A DNA stretch of 64,000 nt from Spiractinospora alimapuensis (GCF_018437505.1 NZ_CP072467.1:5542010-5606009), one strand, 5' to 3'; positions 18,849 to 30,176 are shown, counted from the first letter of the stretch. The notes: a model not told the origin generated them from the letters alone. Numbers and translations: made by a program.

Positions 18849-18854
18849 TATCGT
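18849..18854 (+). promoter_or_regulatory. Probable -10 element (TATCGT) of the infC operon promoter
   Basis: TATCGT fits the actinobacterial TANNNT pattern in a 370-base gene-free stretch upstream of infC. The best upstream hexamer, TTGGTC at 18823, is 20 bases away, so the -35 is uncertain. Transcription from here would give a leader of about 250 bases. Confidence 0.35.
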
Positions 18855-19013
18855 GAGAGGCGAAACTTAGTCTGGACAACGCAGCACGACAGGTCCAGAC
18901 GCGTAAGCGGAGGAGATCCTCCCACCTGGCGGGACGAACCCGTTCCAGGTCTCGGTCCGGAACCCTGTGGTGTTCCGCCGCCCAGTGCTGTCGCTGGGCG
19001 CCGCCGATGGATC

Positions 19014-19050
19014 AACCCCGCTTGCGTTATCGCTGGCGGGGTTTCTGTGT
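19014..19050 (+). terminator. Terminator-like hairpin in the infC leader (possible attenuator)
   Basis: AACCCCGC (19014-19021) pairs with GCGGGGTT (19036-19043), followed by TTCTGTGTTGTT. It lies between the candidate promoter and the infC start, so it would act inside the leader rather than at an operon end. Leader control of IF3-L35-L20 operons is known in other bacteria (L20 leader); whether this is such a system is inference. Confidence 0.45.
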
Positions 19051-19109
19051 TGTTGGACCCACACAGACCCCACCCATGATCGACCACCTAATAGTGAGGG
19101 AGGGGTCCC

Positions 19110-19706
19110 ATCACCGCTGAGCCCCGCATCAACGACCGTATCCGCGTCGCCGAGGTCCGTCTTGTCGGTCCTAATGGCGAGCAGGTCGGAATTGTTCCGG
19201 TCGGTGACGCTCTTCGGCTTGCGCAGGAAGCCGAACTCGACCTGGTCGAGGTAGCTCCGACCGCGCGGCCGCCCGTCTGCAAGCTCATGGACTACGGAAA
19301 GTTCAAGTACGAGTCGGCGGTCAAGGCCCGCGAGGCGCGCAAGAACCAGGCGAACACGATCATCAAGGAGATCAAGCTTCGGCCGAAGATCGACCCGCAC
19401 GACTACGAGACCAAGAAGGGTCACGTCGTGCGGTTCCTGAAGGCCGGGGACAAGGTCAAGGTGACGATCATGTTCCGTGGTCGGGAGCAGTCCCGGCCCG
19501 AGTTGGGGTTCCGTCTGCTCCGCCGGCTGGCGCAGGACATCGAGGACCTCGGTCAGGTGGAATCTCAGCCCAAGCAGGACGGGCGCAACATGGTCATGGT
19601 CGTGGGTCCGCACAAGCGTCGCTCCGAACGAGGTGGCGGCCGCGGCGGTGGCGGCAAGTCCCGCGCCGCGGAACCCGCGCCCGCCCAGGCCGAGCAAACT
19701 AGCTGA
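19110..19706 (+). CDS. infC: Translation initiation factor IF-3, AUC start codon
   Basis: A 198-residue IF-3. The N-terminal domain ([17 protein letters not shown]..., then [20 protein letters not shown]) and C-terminal domain ([17 protein letters not shown]..., then [18 protein letters not shown]) are complete, ending in a Gly/Arg-rich tail. Between the in-frame TGA at 19095 and Met60 there is no ATG, GTG or TTG codon. The only suitable start is ATC at 19110, with AGGGAGG six bases upstream and the family-typical N-terminus (I)[12 protein letters not shown]-3 is known to limit its own synthesis by rejecting such non-standard starts. First gene of infC-rpmI-rplT. Confidence 0.95.
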   Translation: MTAEPRINDRIRVAEVRLVGPNGEQVGIVPVGDALRLAQEAELDLVEVAPTARPPVCKLMDYGKFKYESAVKAREARKNQANTIIKEIKLRPKIDPHDYETKKGHVVRFLKAGDKVKVTIMFRGREQSRPELGFRLLRRLAQDIEDLGQVESQPKQDGRNMVMVVGPHKRRSERGGGRGGGGKSRAAEPAPAQAEQTS

Positions 19707-19808
19707 GTCCAGTTCAGTTCCGGCTTCTTCCCCGCCGGATTGGCAAGTACGTACGGTGCTCTGGCCCACGTGTGCCCAGACACCTCCACGAGAGGAGACG
19801 ACGGCCTC

Positions 19809-20009
19809 ATGCCGAAAGGTCCCAAGAACAAGACCCACAGCGGTGCCAAGAAGCGCTTCCGTGTGACCGGCTCCGGTCGCATCATGCGTCGTCAGGCCAG
19901 CCGGGCGCACTACAACGAGCACAAGCCCTCGAAGCGCACGCGGCGTCTGAAGGACGAGGTCGTGCTGGCTCCGAGCGACGTCAAGGCGATCAAGAACCTG
20001 CTCACCTGA
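19809..20009 (+). CDS. rpmI: 50S ribosomal protein L35
   Basis: A 66-residue, strongly basic L35 of standard length ([20 protein letters not shown], ending DVKAIKNLL). ATG 19809 has GAGGAGA about ten bases upstream; an upstream in-frame extension is not conserved. Lies 102 bases after infC, as usual. Confidence 0.97.
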   Translation: MPKGPKNKTHSGAKKRFRVTGSGRIMRRQASRAHYNEHKPSKRTRRLKDEVVLAPSDVKAIKNLLT

Positions 20010-20121
20010 GCGTCTGACAGCACCACCCCCAACCGCGGCGGGTCGGACCGGCCAGCCGTAGGAGACACGTGCGGGGCGTCAGACGCCAAGCACCCGAAGA
20101 AACGTTCGTGAGGGAGTCACA

Positions 20122-20505
20122 GTGGCACGCGTGAAGCGAGCGCTCAACGCCAAGAAGAAGCGCAGGGTAGTCCTCGAGCGCGCGAAGGGTTACCGCGGTC
20201 AGCGGTCACGCCTGTACCGCAAGGCCAAGGAGCAGATGCTCCACTCGATGACCTATTCCTACCGGGACCGCAAGGACCGCAAGGGCCAGTTCCGGCGTTT
20301 GTGGATCCAGCGCATCAACGCGGCCGCGCGTGCGAACGGGCTGACCTACAACCGTTTCATGCAGGGGCTGAAGGCCGCGGACATCGACCTCGACCGTCGT
20401 GTCCTCGCCGAGCTCGCCGTGAACGACCCGGCCGCCTTCACGGCCCTGGTCGAGAGCGCCAAGAAGGCCCTGCCGGAGCTGCCGGCCGCCTCCGCCGCGG
20501 CCTGA
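20122..20505 (+). CDS. rplT: 50S ribosomal protein L20
   Basis: A 127-residue L20 ([52 protein letters not shown]). It binds 23S rRNA early in 50S assembly and represses its own operon in several bacteria. GTG 20122 has GGGAG seven bases upstream. The rRNA methyltransferase gene begins 11 bases after the stop. Confidence 0.97.
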   Translation: MARVKRALNAKKKRRVVLERAKGYRGQRSRLYRKAKEQMLHSMTYSYRDRKDRKGQFRRLWIQRINAAARANGLTYNRFMQGLKAADIDLDRRVLAELAVNDPAAFTALVESAKKALPELPAASAAA

Positions 20506-20516
20506 GTCGGTCGGAA

Positions 20517-21328
20517 ATGGCGGGTCACGAGTTCACGAGCCTGCGGTCACCGCGCATCAAGGCAGCTCGGCGGCTCGCCAAACGCACTTTTCGATCACGC
20601 GAGCGGCGCTTCCTCGCGGAGGGCCCCCAGGCGGTGCGGGAGGCTCTCGCGAGAGACGGTGTCGTCGAGGAACTCTTCGCCGTTCCCGACGCCCAGCAGC
20701 GCTACGAGGACCTGATCGCGCTCGCCCACCACGGGGACGTCCCCGTCAGTTGGGTGAGCCGGAGGTCATGAGTGGTCTCGCGCAGACCGTCACCCCTCAG
20801 GGTGTGGTGGCGGTCTGCCGTTTCATCGACGTCCCGCTTCCGTCACGGCCGACAGCCGACCTGGTCGTCGTGTTGTCCCACGTCCGTGACCCGGGGAACG
20901 CGGGAACCGTCCTGCGCACGGCGGACGCCGCCGGCGCCGGACTCGTCGTCTTCACCGACGCCTCCGTGGACCCCTACAACGGCAAGTGCGTCCGCGCCTC
21001 GGCCGGCAGCCTGTTCCACGTGCCCGTGGTGATGGGGTGTCCGCTGGAGGAGGCCGCGGCCATGCTCCGTGCCAGTGGGCACCGCGTGTTGGGCGCCGAC
21101 CACGCCGGAGCCGCCGACCTCCACAGTGAGGCGGAGTCGGGTGCCCTGCGCGCGCCCACCGCCTGGGTCTTCGGCAACGAGGCCTGGGGCTTGCCCGAGA
21201 CGGCCCGCGCGACGTGCGACGAGATCGTCAGCGTGCCGATCTACGGGGAAGCCGAGAGCCTCAACCTGGCCACGGCCGCTGCCGTGTGCCTGTACGCCAC
21301 GGCCCGGGAACAACGTCGCCCACGCTGA
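20517..21328 (+). pseudogene. SpoU/TrmH-family 23S rRNA methyltransferase, split by a one-base frameshift
   Basis: A SPOUT methyltransferase gene normally found after rplT in actinobacteria. From ATG 20517 the frame encodes the N-terminal substrate-binding domain (FTSLRSPRIKAARRLAKRTF) as far as DVPVSWVS, then stops at 20771. The next frame continues exactly with PEVMSGLAQTVTPQGVVAV and the whole SPOUT domain: LSHVRDPGNAGTVLRTADA, FGNEAWGLP and SVPIYGEAESLNLATAAAV. One missing C in GTGAGCCGGAGG (for GTG AGC CCG GAG) accounts for the shift near 20763. Joined length is about 270 residues, normal. A TTG within the second frame (20750) could restart translation of the SPOUT domain alone. Sequencing error, recent inactivation or re-initiation are all possible. 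Confidence 0.8.
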
Positions 21329-21657
21329 CCCTGGCCGAACGGACGACCCTCACGCCGTCCACCGTCCCAAGCGTGGTCCGCCGGAACGGCCACACCACCT
21401 CTCGAGCCTAGGGCCCGGTTGACACACGGGGACGTTCGTGGCCCGGTCATCGGGGCCCGCCCGGACGTGGCCGCCGTCGCGGTCCCTCGGCGCGGCTCGG
21501 TCACGGTCCTCGGCGCGCGCGTCCGCCCCAGGAACCAAGTTAGGAATTGCGGTGCGGAGAGCCCGTCGCTTCGATAAGGTCAAGTCTGGGTTCCAGTGGA
21601 GGCGTGGCCGAGGCTCCTTGTCGTCACGCGTGGGCACTCGCCTGGGGAGGGCCGACT
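21329..21657 (+). other. Gene-free leader upstream of the histidine kinase gene
   Basis: 329 bases with no convincing gene. TTGACA at 21419 lacks a good -10 at 16-18 bases; TAAGGT at 21575-21580 (within CGATAAGGT) is a possible -10 about 80 bases before the kinase start. Neither is strong. Confidence 0.3.
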
Positions 21658-22743
21658 GTGGGCGCTGATCCGTCAGCACGCCACGCCGATGGACGCGACG
21701 TGGCTGGCGAGGCTGATGTGTTCACGCCCGACGAACTTCCCGACGGACTCGTGGTGGTCAACGACCAGGGCCGTGTCAGCCTGTTCAACCGCGAGGCCGG
21801 CCTCATCACCGGGCTGAAGCCCAAGGAGGTCCTCGGGGAGCCCGCCGCCGTGGTGCTCCCGCTCTACGACGCCGGTGGACGTGACTGGTGGCAGTGCGGC
21901 AACTATCACCACGTCGTCCCCGCGCGGACCCGACACCCCGAGCGCAGCCTCCACCTGGTGGACGGAACCGAGGTCCTGGTGACAGGACGGTGTGTCCGGG
22001 ACGACACCGGAGCGACCATCCGCCTCGTGCTGACCCTGCGCAGCGTGGAGGAACGTCAAGAGCACGTCCGGGACCAGGCGGAGCTCGTCTCCACCGTCGC
22101 CCACGAGCTGCGTTCTCCCCTCACCAGTGTGAAGGGCTTCACCGCGACCCTGCTCACGAAGTGGGACCGCCTCACAGAGAAGCAGCGGATCTTCATGCTG
22201 CGCACCATCAACGCCGACGCCGACCGGGTGACCCGATTGATCACGGAGCTGTTGGACGTCTCCCGTATTGAGTCGGGACGACTGGAGCTACGCCGGCAGT
22301 TGGTCGACCTTCCCGCGCGGGCGCGCAGCGCGATCGCGGGGCGCGTCGCCTCGGGCGACGAGGAGGAGCGGTTCCGGTTGGAGATTCGCGGCCCCCTCCC
22401 GGAGATGTGGCTTGACCTGGACAAGATCGACCAGGTTCTGAGCAACCTCACGGAGAATGGGGTCCGGCACGGCGCTGGTACGGTGAGCATTACGGTCGAG
22501 CCGTGCGAGGAAGGAGCAGCGGTGTCGGTGCGCGACGAGGGCGAGGGGATCCCCGCGGACGAAGTGTCGCGTGTCTTCCGCCAGTTCTGGCGTGGTGAGC
22601 GCCGTGGCGGCACCGGTCTGGGCCTGTTCATCGTGAAGGGGCTCGTTGAAGCGCACGGCGGAACCATCTCGGTCGGGCGCGCGCCCACGGGTGGCGCCGA
22701 GTTCCGATTTACCTTGCCCGCCGGCACCCCCGAGTTCGTCTGA
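21658..22743 (+). CDS. PAS-domain sensor histidine kinase
   Basis: A 361-residue cytosolic histidine kinase with no transmembrane helix. A PAS domain (about 20-130; ELPDGLVVVNDQGRVSLFN) precedes the HisKA motif VAHELRSPLTSVKGF with the phospho-accepting His149, and the HATPase_c domain with N box (NLTENGVRHG), G1 (VRDEGEGIPADE) and G2 (GGTGLGLFIVK). No response regulator is adjacent, so it is an orphan kinase. Its place between the rRNA methyltransferase gene and pheS is the same in streptomycetes, suggesting an old housekeeping link. GTG 21658 has GGGAGG seven bases upstream; the open frame extends further but without conserved sequence. Confidence 0.9.
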   Translation: MGADPSARHADGRDVAGEADVFTPDELPDGLVVVNDQGRVSLFNREAGLITGLKPKEVLGEPAAVVLPLYDAGGRDWWQCGNYHHVVPARTRHPERSLHLVDGTEVLVTGRCVRDDTGATIRLVLTLRSVEERQEHVRDQAELVSTVAHELRSPLTSVKGFTATLLTKWDRLTEKQRIFMLRTINADADRVTRLITELLDVSRIESGRLELRRQLVDLPARARSAIAGRVASGDEEERFRLEIRGPLPEMWLDLDKIDQVLSNLTENGVRHGAGTVSITVEPCEEGAAVSVRDEGEGIPADEVSRVFRQFWRGERRGGTGLGLFIVKGLVEAHGGTISVGRAPTGGAEFRFTLPAGTPEFV

Positions 22744-22860
22744 ACAAGGGCGGAGCGGCGGGCAGCTCCCAGTTCTGGCCCTGTCCGATCGGGTTCGGTG
22801 CCGCGCGCACGCGGACCCTGGCGGCCGTCGGCCTGTGCGCGACGGCGAGGCGATCACATC

Positions 22861-23979
22861 ATGTCTGCACCCAACAGTTCCTATGATCCGGTTGAGGTCA
22901 CTCCGCTGCATCCCGAGGAGGTCGACCGCATGCGGGCCGAAGCGCTCGCGGCGATCACCGCGGCCAACGACCTCGGCGAGCTGAAGGAAGTCCGGCTCGC
23001 CCACGCCGGAGACCGTTCACCCCTGGCCCTGGCCAACCGCGAGATCGGCGCGTTGCCGCCGACGGCACGCAAGGAGGCCGGACAGCGTGTCGGCACCGCG
23101 CGCCGCGACGTCTCCGACGCCCTGAAGCGGAGGGAGGCCGACCTCGAGGCCGAGCGCGACGCCCGCGTCCTGGTGGAGGAGGCCGTCGACGTCACCCTGC
23201 CCTGGGACCGGACGCCGCGCGGGGGTCGGCACCCCGTCACCACCATCGCCGACCGGATGGCGGACATCTTCGTCGGTATGGGCTTCGAGGTGGTCGAGGG
23301 GCCCGAGATCGAGGCCGAGTGGTTCAACTTCGACGCCCTGAACTTCCTCCCCGACCATCCCGCGCGGGCGATGCAGGACACCTTCTACGTCGCCGACGAC
23401 GAGGGCGGTGAGTCGGGGCGCCTGCTGCGGACACACACCTCACCGGTCCAGGTGCGGGCCCTGCTCGACCGAGAGCTGCCGGTCTACGTGGTGGCTCCCG
23501 GTAAGACGTTCCGCACCGACGAGCTGGACGCCACCCACACGCCGGTGTTCCACCAGCTCGAGGGCTTGGTGGTTGATCGCGGCATCACCATGGCGCACCT
23601 GCGGGGCGCGATGGACGCATTCGTCGCCGGCATGTTCGGCGCCGGACTGGCGACCCGGTTCCGCGCGTCCTACTTCCCCTTCACCGAGCCCTCGGGCGAG
23701 GTCGACATGCAGTGCTTCGTGTGTCGGGGGGCCTCCGTGGGCGACCCGGACGCTCCCTGCCGCACCTGCTCGTCCGAGGGGTGGATCGAGCTCGGAGGGT
23801 GTGGGCTCGTCAACCCGCGCGTCCTGCGGGCCGCGGGAGTCGACCCCGACGTGTACAGCGGTTGGGCCTTCGGCGTGGGTGTCGAGCGCACCCTGATGTT
23901 CTCGCAGGGGATCGCCGACATGCGGGACATGGTCGAAGGTGACGTGCGGTTCACCCGCGCCTACGGGATGGAGATCTGA
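22861..23979 (+). CDS. pheS: Phenylalanyl-tRNA synthetase alpha subunit
   Basis: A 372-residue alpha subunit. An N-terminal coiled-coil tRNA-binding arm (about 10-100) is followed by the class II core: motif 2 region TDELDATHTPVFHQLEGLVV, FRASYFPFTEPSGEVDM, and motif 3 GWAFGVGVERTLMF. It forms an alpha2-beta2 enzyme with PheT. ATG 22861 (MSAPNSSYDPVEVTPLHPEE) has GCGAGG about ten bases upstream. Overlaps pheT by one base (TGATG). Confidence 0.96.
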   Translation: MSAPNSSYDPVEVTPLHPEEVDRMRAEALAAITAANDLGELKEVRLAHAGDRSPLALANREIGALPPTARKEAGQRVGTARRDVSDALKRREADLEAERDARVLVEEAVDVTLPWDRTPRGGRHPVTTIADRMADIFVGMGFEVVEGPEIEAEWFNFDALNFLPDHPARAMQDTFYVADDEGGESGRLLRTHTSPVQVRALLDRELPVYVVAPGKTFRTDELDATHTPVFHQLEGLVVDRGITMAHLRGAMDAFVAGMFGAGLATRFRASYFPFTEPSGEVDMQCFVCRGASVGDPDAPCRTCSSEGWIELGGCGLVNPRVLRAAGVDPDVYSGWAFGVGVERTLMFSQGIADMRDMVEGDVRFTRAYGMEI

Positions 23980-26477
23980 TGCGCGTTCCAGTGTCCTGGC
24001 TTCGGGACTACGTGGACATCCCGGAGAGCACGACGGGCCGCGACCTGGCCGCCGCCCTCACCCTCGCGGGACTGGAGGTCGAGACGGTCGAGGACACCGC
24101 CGCCGGGATCGACGGATCCCTCGTCGTGGGCACGGTGCTGGCCATCGAGGAACTGACCGGCTTCAAGAAGCCGATCCGGTACTGCCAGGTGGACGTCGGC
24201 GACGCCAACGGTACGGGTGAACCCCAGAACGTCATCTGCGGCGCCGTCAACTTCGCGGTCGGCGACAACGTGATCGTCGTGCTCCCCGGATCCACCCTGC
24301 CCGGCGGATTCGCCGTCGGCGCCCGCAAGACCTACGGCCGCATGTCCGAGGGCATGATCTGTTCCGCGAAGGAACTGGGCATGTGGGAGGAACACGCCGG
24401 CATCCTCGTGCTCGGGGACGCCGCGCCCGCACCCGGGACCGACGCGGTGCGCTACCTCGAACTCGACGACGAGGTACTGGACATCGCGGTGACGCCCGAC
24501 CGCGGGTACGCCCTGTCACTGCGTGGCGTGGCCCGCGAGGTCGCCGTCCTCTACGGTCTCGACTTCCGTGACCCGGCGGAGCTGGTGGTGGACGCCTCGG
24601 AGGAGGATAGCTACCCCGCCGAGGTGGAGGCCCCCGAGGCCTGCTCCCATTACGTGTTGCGCGCCGTCCGTGATTTCGACCCCGACGCCGAGTCGCCGCT
24701 GTGGATGAAACACCGACTGGCCAAGGGCGGGGTTCGGCCCATCTCGCTGGCGGTGGACGTCACGAACTACGTCATGTTGGAGCTCGGGCAGCCGCTGCAC
24801 GCGTGGGACCGCCGCGCGCTCAAGGGCCCGCTCCGGGTGCGCCTGGGACATGCGGGGGAGACCCTGGAAACCCTGGACCACGTCACCCGGTCCCTGGACA
24901 CCGACGACATCCTGATCTGTGACGACACCGGGCCGGTGAACATCGCCGGCGTCATGGGCGGACTGACCACCGAGATCGGGCCGACCTCCACCGACGTCGT
25001 GATCGAGGCCGCGCACTTCGAGGCCGCCCACATCGGCCGCACCTCCCGCCGCCACAAGCTCAGCTCGGAGTCCTCCCGACGGTTCGAGCGCGGTGTGGAC
25101 AACGCCGTGCAGGAGGTGGCCGCGACCCGCGCGGTGCGACTCCTCGCCGACCTCGGTGGAGCGGTGCTGGAGCCCGGGATGACGGTCGTGGACAACACGT
25201 CGCCCCCCGCCACGATCTCGGTGGCCGAGAGCCACGCCGCCGCCGTGTCGGGAGTTGACTACGCTCCCGGGACCTCCCAGCGGCGGTTGCGCCAGATCGG
25301 GTGCACCGTGGAGGAACTTGGCGAGGAGTTGCGGGTCACGCCGCCCAGTTGGCGGCCAGACCTCACCGACGTCAACGACTTCGCCGAGGAGGTCGTGCGG
25401 CTCGAGGGCTACGACCTGATCCCCTCCGTCCCGCCGCGCGCACCGGCGGGTCGTGGCCTCACCCCTTCCCAGCGCCTCCGGCGTGGCGTCGGTCGGACCT
25501 TGGCGGAGTCCGGCTTGGTGGAGGTCCTGAACTATCCCTTCATCGGGGAACGCGACTTCGACGCGCTGCAGTTGCCGGCGACCGACGAGCGTCGCCGCGC
25601 CAACCGCCTCGCCAACCCGCTCAGCGAGGACGAGCCGCTGCTGCGTACCACTCTGCTGCCGGGCCTGTTCACGACCGTGACGCGCAACGTCGGTCGAGGC
25701 TTCCCCGACGTGGCGCTGTTCGAGCTGGGCCTGGTGTACCGCCCGCGCGCCGGACAGCCCTCCGTGGCGCCGGTCCTTCCGGTGGACCGGGGGCCTTCGG
25801 CGGCGGAACTGGAGTCGATCGCCGCGGCGCTGCCCGACCAGCCTCGAATGGTGGGCGCCGTGCTGACGGGTGACCTCCAACCCGCCGGCTGGTGGGGTGA
25901 GGGGCGGCCGGCGATCTGGGCCGACGCGATCGCGGTCGCACGACAGGTGGCGCGAATCGCGAACGTGGACCTACGGGCCGTCGCCGCGAGCTACGAACCG
26001 TGGCACCCCGGGCGCTGCGCCGCGCTCTACGCGACACTTCCCGACGGTGCGGAGGTGCTCGTGGGGCACGCCGGGGAGTTGCACCCCCGGACGGTGAGCG
26101 CCTTCGGTCTCCCCGAGCGTACGGTCGCCATGGAACTCAACCTCGACCTCGTGGAGCGGGCCCGCCAGACGGTGAGTCCACCTCGCGTGTCGTCCTTCCC
26201 GGTCGCCACGCAGGACATCGCTCTCGTCGTCGACGCGGGCACCCCGGCGGGGGACGTCGCACGTACGCTGCGCGAGGGCGCTGGGAATCTTCTCGAGGAT
26301 CTGCGGCTCTTCGACGTGTTCAGTGGGGAACAGGTCGGCGAGGGCAAGAAGTCCCTCGCCTACACCCTGCGTTTCCGCGCCGCCGACCGGACCCTGACCG
26401 GTGAGGAGGTCGCCGTGGCCCGCGACGCCGCCGTCGCGGCGGCGACCGAGCGCTTCGGGGCGGCACTGCGGTCCTGA
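23979..26477 (+). CDS. pheT: Phenylalanyl-tRNA synthetase beta subunit
   Basis: An 832-residue beta subunit of normal length: EMAP/OB tRNA-binding domain (about 40-160, NVICGAVNFAVGD), B3/4 editing domain (about 210-370), B5 domain (about 400-480), the class II-like core, and the C-terminal ferredoxin-fold anticodon-binding domain (SFPVATQDIALVVDAGTP to the end). Coupled to pheS by TGATG and followed by a strong terminator. Confidence 0.96.
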   Translation: MRVPVSWLRDYVDIPESTTGRDLAAALTLAGLEVETVEDTAAGIDGSLVVGTVLAIEELTGFKKPIRYCQVDVGDANGTGEPQNVICGAVNFAVGDNVIVVLPGSTLPGGFAVGARKTYGRMSEGMICSAKELGMWEEHAGILVLGDAAPAPGTDAVRYLELDDEVLDIAVTPDRGYALSLRGVAREVAVLYGLDFRDPAELVVDASEEDSYPAEVEAPEACSHYVLRAVRDFDPDAESPLWMKHRLAKGGVRPISLAVDVTNYVMLELGQPLHAWDRRALKGPLRVRLGHAGETLETLDHVTRSLDTDDILICDDTGPVNIAGVMGGLTTEIGPTSTDVVIEAAHFEAAHIGRTSRRHKLSSESSRRFERGVDNAVQEVAATRAVRLLADLGGAVLEPGMTVVDNTSPPATISVAESHAAAVSGVDYAPGTSQRRLRQIGCTVEELGEELRVTPPSWRPDLTDVNDFAEEVVRLEGYDLIPSVPPRAPAGRGLTPSQRLRRGVGRTLAESGLVEVLNYPFIGERDFDALQLPATDERRRANRLANPLSEDEPLLRTTLLPGLFTTVTRNVGRGFPDVALFELGLVYRPRAGQPSVAPVLPVDRGPSAAELESIAAALPDQPRMVGAVLTGDLQPAGWWGEGRPAIWADAIAVARQVARIANVDLRAVAASYEPWHPGRCAALYATLPDGAEVLVGHAGELHPRTVSAFGLPERTVAMELNLDLVERARQTVSPPRVSSFPVATQDIALVVDAGTPAGDVARTLREGAGNLLEDLRLFDVFSGEQVGEGKKSLAYTLRFRAADRTLTGEEVAVARDAAVAAATERFGAALRS

Positions 26478-26523
26478 CCGGGGCTTCCACCTGGATCGCG
26501 CCGGACGCGCCTCGTGTGACGAG

Positions 26524-26554
26524 TTGGCCACCGACACCCCGTGTCGGTGGCTAA
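26524..26554 (+). terminator. Terminator after pheST
   Basis: GCCACCGACAC (26527-26537), loop CCC, GTGTCGGTGGC (26541-26551) is a perfect 11-bp stem, extended by three pairs (one G-U) through TTG/TAA. There is no long T run. The rest of the 308 bases before the next gene holds no gene I can see. Confidence 0.6.
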
Positions 26555-26785
26555 TGGCGTCCCGGCGGGCGGGTTCTCGGTCCCGCGTGGGGACGAGCAC
26601 CCGGAGTCGTGGGGTGACCACTTGTGGCAAACCGGCGTGTGGCGGCCGGCCTCCCGGATCATGCCAGGTGACAGGGGCGGTGCCGTCTCTGGGAGGACCG
26701 CGACCGTCCGGTCATGGCACCACCGCGCACTACTCTAGGGACGTTTCCCCTCAGACATCCCCCCTGTCGCAGGAAGTCCACAGGT

Positions 26786-28484
<1,699 letters not shown>

Positions 28485-28493
28485 GCCATGCGG

Positions 28494-28522
28494 CTCCTGG
28501 TGACACGCACGGTCACCAGGAG
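28494..28522 (+). terminator. Terminator after argC
   Basis: CTCCTGGTGAC (28494-28504), a seven-base loop and GTCACCAGGAG (28512-28522) form a perfect 11-bp stem, followed by TCTTCG. It begins nine bases after the argC stop, so argC is probably transcribed alone. Confidence 0.7.
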
Positions 28523-28758
28523 TCTTCGCTCACCCGAAACACTCCCGTGGGTGGCGAACGATCACGGCTGGTTATGGAACGGTCGCTGCCCTCGACGGAT
28601 CCATACGGTACGTGTGGCGTACCACGGAGCTCCGTCCGGGTGAGTCGTGATCCCCGTGGGTTCCACCGTCCGACTCGCCGGCGGCCTCGCCACCACCGTC
28701 ACACAAGTTCTCCGCCGCCCCGTGGTCGCGCCGGACCGGGACGAAAGGGCGACATGTA

Positions 28759-28773
28759 ATAACTTGTGGTTAT
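28759..28773. promoter_or_regulatory. LysR-type T-N11-A operator candidate upstream of the OFA transporter
   Basis: ATAAC-TTGTG-GTTAT is a perfect inverted repeat fitting the LysR T-N11-A rule, in an AT-rich patch 60 bases before the transporter start. The LysR gene at 32939 is the obvious candidate binder. Bases 28523-28832 otherwise contain no gene I can see. Confidence 0.5.
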
Positions 28774-28832
28774 GGAAGATGCTATGGAATCTATTTGCCA
28801 TGATCGTCGGTAGGTCGGGAAAATCATGATTC

Positions 28833-30176
28833 ATGCTGACATTCCTGGACCGCGAACGGTCCGTGGCCCCGCATGGATTCAATCGCTGGTTGATCCCGCC
28901 CGCCGCACTGGCGGTCCACCTGTCGATCGGACAGGTGTACGCCTTCAGTGTCTTCAACAACCCACTCGCTGAGCGTTTCGGCACCCAGCAAACCCCCATC
29001 GCCGTCATTTTCAGTATCTCGATCGTCATGCTCGGCCTGTCCGCCGCATTCGGTGGAAAATGGGTCGAACGGAATGGCCCACGCAAGGCCATGTTCGTTT
29101 CCGGGTTGTGCTGGGTTTCCGGATTCCTGGTGAGCGCGGTCGGTGTCGCGACCGGCCAACTGTGGCTCGTGTACCTGGGATACGGGTTCATCGGAGGCAT
29201 CGGCCTGGGGATCGGGTACATCTCCCCGGTCTCGACGCTCATCAAGTGGTTCCCAGACCGTCCCGGCCTCGCCACGGGCATGGCCATCATGGGCTTCGGC
29301 GGCGGCGCCCTCATCGCCTCACCGCTCTCCGACGCGCTGATGAACGCGCTGGGTGCCAGCCCCTCCGAGGCGATCGTTCCCACATTCCTCGTCCTGGCGG
29401 GGGCCTACCTCGTCGCGATGATGCTCGGCGCCGCCACGGTCCGCGTACCTCCCCCCGGCTGGACGCCGCAGGGCACGCCGGCCGACGCCGACCGCCCCAA
29501 GAAGGACCCGGCCACCGAGGGAGTATCGGTCGAGGACGCGTTCCGCACCCGCCAGTTCTGGCTGTGCTGGATCGTGCTCTTCTGCAACGTCACCGCCGGA
29601 ATCGGCATCCTGCAGCAGGCCGCGCCGATGATCCAGGACTACTTCCCCGCGGTCACCGCCGCCGCGGCCGCGGGCTTCGTCGGGGTGCTCTCCCTGTGCA
29701 ACATGGGTGGCCGGTTCATCTGGTCCTCGACCTCCGACATCATCGGGCGCAAACCCACCTACATCATGTACCTCGGTGTGGGCGCCGTCCTCTACCTGCT
29801 CGTCCTCACGTTCGGTACGAGCTCCGTAGTGCTGTTCGTGGCGCTGACCGGGATCATCCTGACCTTCTACGGCGGTGGCTTCGCCACGGTGCCGGCCTAT
29901 CTGAAGGACCTGTTCGGCTCCCGCAACGTCGGCGCGATCCACGGCCGTCTGCTCACGGCCTGGTCCGCCGCGGGTGTCGCCGGCCCCCTGATCGTGAGCG
30001 CGATCGCCGACCACCAGAAGGACGCCGGATATGAAGGCGCGGACGTCTACACCCTGTCGCTGCAGGTCATGATCGGGGTCATGGTGGTGGGCTTCATCGC
30101 CAACATGCTGATCCGCCCCATGGCCGAGCGGGCGAAGAACACTCGTGGCGACACCCGCGTCGCCACGGAGGTCTAG
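28833..30176 (+). CDS. OFA-family MFS transporter (oxalate/formate antiporter-like)
   Basis: A 447-residue twelve-helix major facilitator of the oxalate:formate antiporter family. It begins FNRWLIPPAALAVHLSIGQ and has QVYAFSVFNNPLAERFG, the loop 2-3 region FGGKWVERNGPRKAMFVSG, GIGLGIGYISPVSTLIKWFP and GGGFATVPAYLKDLFG, all typical of OFA members. The substrate is uncertain; a small organic anion is likely given the FdhF-like oxidoreductase next door. ATG 28833 has no strong SD. A 35-residue membrane peptide follows after 30 bases. Confidence 0.88.
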   Translation: MLTFLDRERSVAPHGFNRWLIPPAALAVHLSIGQVYAFSVFNNPLAERFGTQQTPIAVIFSISIVMLGLSAAFGGKWVERNGPRKAMFVSGLCWVSGFLVSAVGVATGQLWLVYLGYGFIGGIGLGIGYISPVSTLIKWFPDRPGLATGMAIMGFGGGALIASPLSDALMNALGASPSEAIVPTFLVLAGAYLVAMMLGAATVRVPPPGWTPQGTPADADRPKKDPATEGVSVEDAFRTRQFWLCWIVLFCNVTAGIGILQQAAPMIQDYFPAVTAAAAAGFVGVLSLCNMGGRFIWSSTSDIIGRKPTYIMYLGVGAVLYLLVLTFGTSSVVLFVALTGIILTFYGGGFATVPAYLKDLFGSRNVGAIHGRLLTAWSAAGVAGPLIVSAIADHQKDAGYEGADVYTLSLQVMIGVMVVGFIANMLIRPMAERAKNTRGDTRVATEV

